Below, piece by piece: positions 3,494 to 5,417 of a stretch of DNA of 5,417 bases. The stretch lies in assembly GCA_041650035.1 (NCBI GenBank), contig JBAZLY010000043.1, positions 1 through 5,417 of the forward strand, in the 5' to 3' direction. The DNA comes from JAQUQI01 sp041650035 (GTDB lineage Bacteria; Omnitrophota; Gorgyraeia; JABMRG01). Under the pieces are notes generated by a model. That model was not told where the DNA came from. It saw only the letters and a program-made list of their open reading frames with translations, and searched no databases. Position 1 is the first letter of the stretch, and each line of letters begins with the position of its first letter. The translations under genes were made by a program, and so were the position numbers.

Positions 3494-5417
3494 CTACCTT
3501 AATCCTCTGGGCTCCTGATCGATCAGCTCTAAAAAAAGAGCCTGATCCTGTCGTACGTACGACTCCAAAAAAGAGATCTTCTCAGGCTACCCTCTCCCAG
3601 GATCAGGGGGAGGTTTTGTCTAATTTTGTCTATTCTGTCCAACCCCAGGCCGATCCTGTCAATTTGTCAATTTCATGTCACATGTCAAACCTTAACAATA
3701 ACTTAACAACTTTGGATCTGATAGAGATTTCCTCTCCCCAGGCCTGGGCTCAGGCTCTCCAGGAGATAGAAGCGGCGGGGATCTGTGGCTTAGACCTAGA
3801 GACAACGGGCCTAGATCCTCTTTCCTCCAGGGCCAGACTTTGCCAGCTCTCCCTCCCTTCAGGGCGGGTTTATGTGGCTGACCTCTGGGAGCTGGGGCGG
3901 GAAGGAGCTTCTCCTCTCCAAGACCTGGCCAACCTTACAGAAAATCCCAGCATAAAGATAGTAGGCCATAATCTAAAGTTCGATCTCTCCTTTATCCAGG
4001 CCTCCCAGAGCCGAAGGCTGCATATTTCAAACATTTTTGATACCATGCTGGCCTCTCAGGTGTGCTGGGCTGGCCTGTATAAACTGGAGGCAGCTCCTAA
4101 ATCCCTAAAATTCCCTTGGAAGAAAGTACTCCCTGAGCAGAACCTCAGAGCCCTTGCAGAGAGACATTTAGGAGTACTCCTCTCCAAAGAACTCCAGGCC
4201 AGCAACTGGGGAGCAGAGACTCTTTCCCCAGAGCAGAAGGCTTACGCGGCCAGGGATGTTAAGGTCCTTCTCCCTCTCCATGACATCCTCCAGGAACTTC
4301 TCCAAAAGAATAACCTGGAGCATATAGCAGAGCTGGAGTTTAGGGCTCTTCCCTCTGTTATCGAGCTGGAGCTTACAGGCCTTCCCTTAGATACCCAGGC
4401 CTGTAGATCCTTGATGGAGCAGAAGAAAGCCCAGGCCCAGGGGCTTCTCCAGAGCCTCCAGGCCGAAGCTCAGGAGGCAGGCTTTGAGCCCAGGCCAAAG
4501 AAGGGAAAGAAACCCTCTCACCACCTAAATCCAGCCAGCTCTCAGGATGTCCTAGCCTTTCTTCAGACCCAGGGGCATAAGATCAGTTCTACCAAGGAGG
4601 AAGATCTCAAAGCCCTCTCTCAGGCTGGCTGCTCCTGGGCTGGAGATCTCCTCCAATATCGTAGGCTGGCCAGACAGGAGAAGTTTATGGAGGACTGGCT
4701 GCTAAAGCTCTCTCCCATTGATGGGAGGCTTCATCCTGGATACTTCCAGCTAGCAACCAGAGCAGGGAGATTTAGCTCCAGGGAGCCTAACGCCCAGCAA
4801 ATACCAAAGCGGGGAGAGGATGCTCTGGCTATGAGGAGGCTCTTCAAAGCTCCTCCAGGGAAGAAACTGGTTAAGGCTGACTTCTCAGGTATCGAGCTTA
4901 GGATAATGGCCTGTCTCTCCCAGGATAAGACCATGATAGAGGCCTTCCAGAGCGGCCAGGATCTCCATAAACTGACAGCTTCCAAACTGGCTGGAGTCCC
5001 ATTAGATCAAGTCACCAAAGCCCAGAGACAGAGCGCAAAGAGCGCGAACTTTGGCCTAATCTATGGAGTCTCTGCTACCAGGTTTAGAGAGAACGCAAAG
5101 AACGAATACGGCATAGAGATGAGTCTGGAGGAGGCTGAAAAGATAAGAAACACTTTCTTTGCTACTTACCCAGGAGTGGCGGCTTTCCATCAATTACAGA
5201 AGAATTCAAAGAACCTTCCTAAGACTCATTTCTTCCATTTTAAGGAGACAGGGTTTAAGGCCTCTTCTCTGGTTTGTACTCGGACCATAACAGGCAGAAG
5301 AAGAGCCTGGTTTTGGAAGGATGGCCGAAGCCTGGCCAGGGATACGGAGCTGTTTAATTCTCCCTCTCAGGGAACCGGCGCCGATCTGCTAAAAGCGGTT
5401 ATGGCTGAAGTCTATTC
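3490..5417 (+). CDS. polA: Family A DNA polymerase with 3'-5' exonuclease, no 5' nuclease (3' end outside window)
   Basis: The frame from ATG 3490 is open to the window end (642 complete codons). It encodes a replicative PolA-type enzyme that extends primers and proofreads. Residues 1-72 are an unusual low-complexity extension. The exonuclease domain follows with Exo I LDLETTG (D102, E104), Exo II GHNLKFD (N161, D165) and Exo III YAARD (Y252, D256), all intact, so proofreading should be active. The polymerase domain shows TRAGRFSS (423-430) and PNAQQIP, motif A ADFSGIELR (D464, E469, R471), motif B RQSAKSANFGLIYG (R513, K517, F521, Y525) and the Q-helix region NSPSQGTGADLLKAVM. Motif C (HDE) lies beyond the edge. 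Phe at 521 matches E. coli F762 and Taq F667. Motif A has DFSG where DYSQ is usual. No 5' nuclease domain precedes the exonuclease. The stretches DLHKLTAS and KSANFGLIYG resemble hot-spring viral 3173 Pol and its Aquificales and plastid relatives, from memory. Confidence 0.96.
   Translation, partial: MTTLILWAPDRSALKKEPDPVVRTTPKKRSSQATLSQDQGEVLSNFVYSVQPQADPVNLSISCHMSNLNNNLTTLDLIEISSPQAWAQALQEIEAAGICGLDLETTGLDPLSSRARLCQLSLPSGRVYVADLWELGREGASPLQDLANLTENPSIKIVGHNLKFDLSFIQASQSRRLHISNIFDTMLASQVCWAGLYKLEAAPKSLKFPWKKVLPEQNLRALAERHLGVLLSKELQASNWGAETLSPEQKAYAARDVKVLLPLHDILQELLQKNNLEHIAELEFRALPSVIELELTGLPLDTQACRSLMEQKKAQAQGLLQSLQAEAQEAGFEPRPKKGKKPSHHLNPASSQDVLAFLQTQGHKISSTKEEDLKALSQAGCSWAGDLLQYRRLARQEKFMEDWLLKLSPIDGRLHPGYFQLATRAGRFSSREPNAQQIPKRGEDALAMRRLFKAPPGKKLVKADFSGIELRIMACLSQDKTMIEAFQSGQDLHKLTASKLAGVPLDQVTKAQRQSAKSANFGLIYGVSATRFRENAKNEYGIEMSLEEAEKIRNTFFATYPGVAAFHQLQKNSKNLPKTHFFHFKETGFKASSLVCTRTITGRRRAWFWKDGRSLARDTELFNSPSQGTGADLLKAVMAEVY
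3515..3563. repeat. Two perfect palindromes and an A-loop hairpin at the 5' end of the polymerase gene
   Basis: CTGATCGATCAG (3515-3526) is a perfect 12-base palindrome and GTCGTACGTACGAC (3550-3563) a perfect 14-base palindrome. Between and overlapping them, GATCAGCTCT (3521-3530) can pair with AGAGCCTGATC (3537-3547) over ten pairs with one bulged C (3541) and a loop of six A. All lie within codons 9-25 of the polymerase. They could be protein-binding sites or RNA structure controlling translation of the polymerase; neither is shown. Confidence 0.65.
3614..3709. repeat. Cluster of distinct short tandem duplications, many containing TGTC
   Basis: Four different short direct repeats follow each other: TTTTGTCTA at 3614 and 3624 (period 10), GTCAATTT at 3658 and 3666 (period 8), CATGTCA at 3674 and 3681 (period 7), and CTTAACAA at 3691 and 3702 (period 11). 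TGTC occurs at 3617, 3627, 3636, 3657, 3665, 3676 and 3683, plus 3549 farther upstream. The stretch is AT-rich compared with its surroundings and encodes the low-complexity part of the polymerase extension (about residues 42-74). Slippage scars, an operator or part of an origin are all possible. Confidence 0.75.

Noticed and set aside
3531..3573. Two in-frame slippery heptamers, A_AAA_AAA (3531-3537) and A_AAA_AAG (3567-3573), flanking the 14-base palindrome, as programmed -1 frameshift sites
   Set aside because: A -1 shift at the first site meets TGA at 3543 after two codons, and at the second meets TAA at 3621, giving only short peptides. No upstream frame is joined to another gene, so no useful product is evident.
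3682..3684. In-frame ATG at 3682 as the true polymerase start
   Set aside because: It has no purine-rich site upstream, while ATG 3490 has GGAGG and an ATGA overlap. It remains possible because the extension is low in complexity.
4731..4985. Minus-strand open frame of 84 codons within the polymerase gene
   Set aside because: It is a shadow of the polymerase frame, which shows conserved motifs across the same bases.

Overview
This window looks like a replication module from a virus or another mobile element, possibly from a thermophile. All genes lie on the + strand and every gene-to-gene junction overlaps (three 4-base ATGA overlaps and one 11-base overlap), so the region reads as one tightly coupled operon. 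No promoter, terminator, RNA gene, CRISPR array or insertion sequence is visible, and both ends of the window cut through a gene. The host cannot be named from sequence alone. The codon use (many AGA/AGG, ATA, CTC, CAG) and the kind of polymerase point toward bacterial viruses of hot or subsurface settings, but that is inference.

Layout: (1) positions 1-230, the end of an unidentified protein with a near-perfect leucine-zipper-like coiled coil; (2) 227-3031, a large fusion of a TOPRIM primase-like domain (DUF3854 type) and a P-loop helicase-like ATPase (DUF927 type); (3) 3021-3335, a doubtful small reading frame that is largely an array of a 9-base element built on GGTACC, in both orientations, around an AT-rich core; (4) 3332-3493, a 53-residue protein that resembles the C-terminal domain of the primase-helicase; (5) 3490 to the window end, a family A DNA polymerase with an intact 3'-5' proofreading domain and no 5' nuclease, cut before motif C. 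This polymerase has no stop codon inside the window but is open throughout.

How the parts may work together: the fusion protein would prime and unwind, the polymerase would copy with proofreading, and the small winged-helix-like protein may dock on DNA or on the replisome. The GGTACC array, with an AT-rich centre and lying between the two large replication genes, has the layout of an iteron-type replication origin set inside coding sequence, as in phage lambda gene O. This is the most interesting untested idea here. A second cluster of different short tandem repeats and palindromes lies in the unusual N-terminal extension of the polymerase gene.

The polymerase shares distinctive stretches (DLHKLTAS, KSANFGLIYG) with what I recall of the hot-spring viral PolA known as 3173 Pol, whose relatives occur in Aquificales and apicomplexan plastids and are linked to DUF927 helicase domains. 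Here the same functions are separate adjacent genes rather than one polyprotein.
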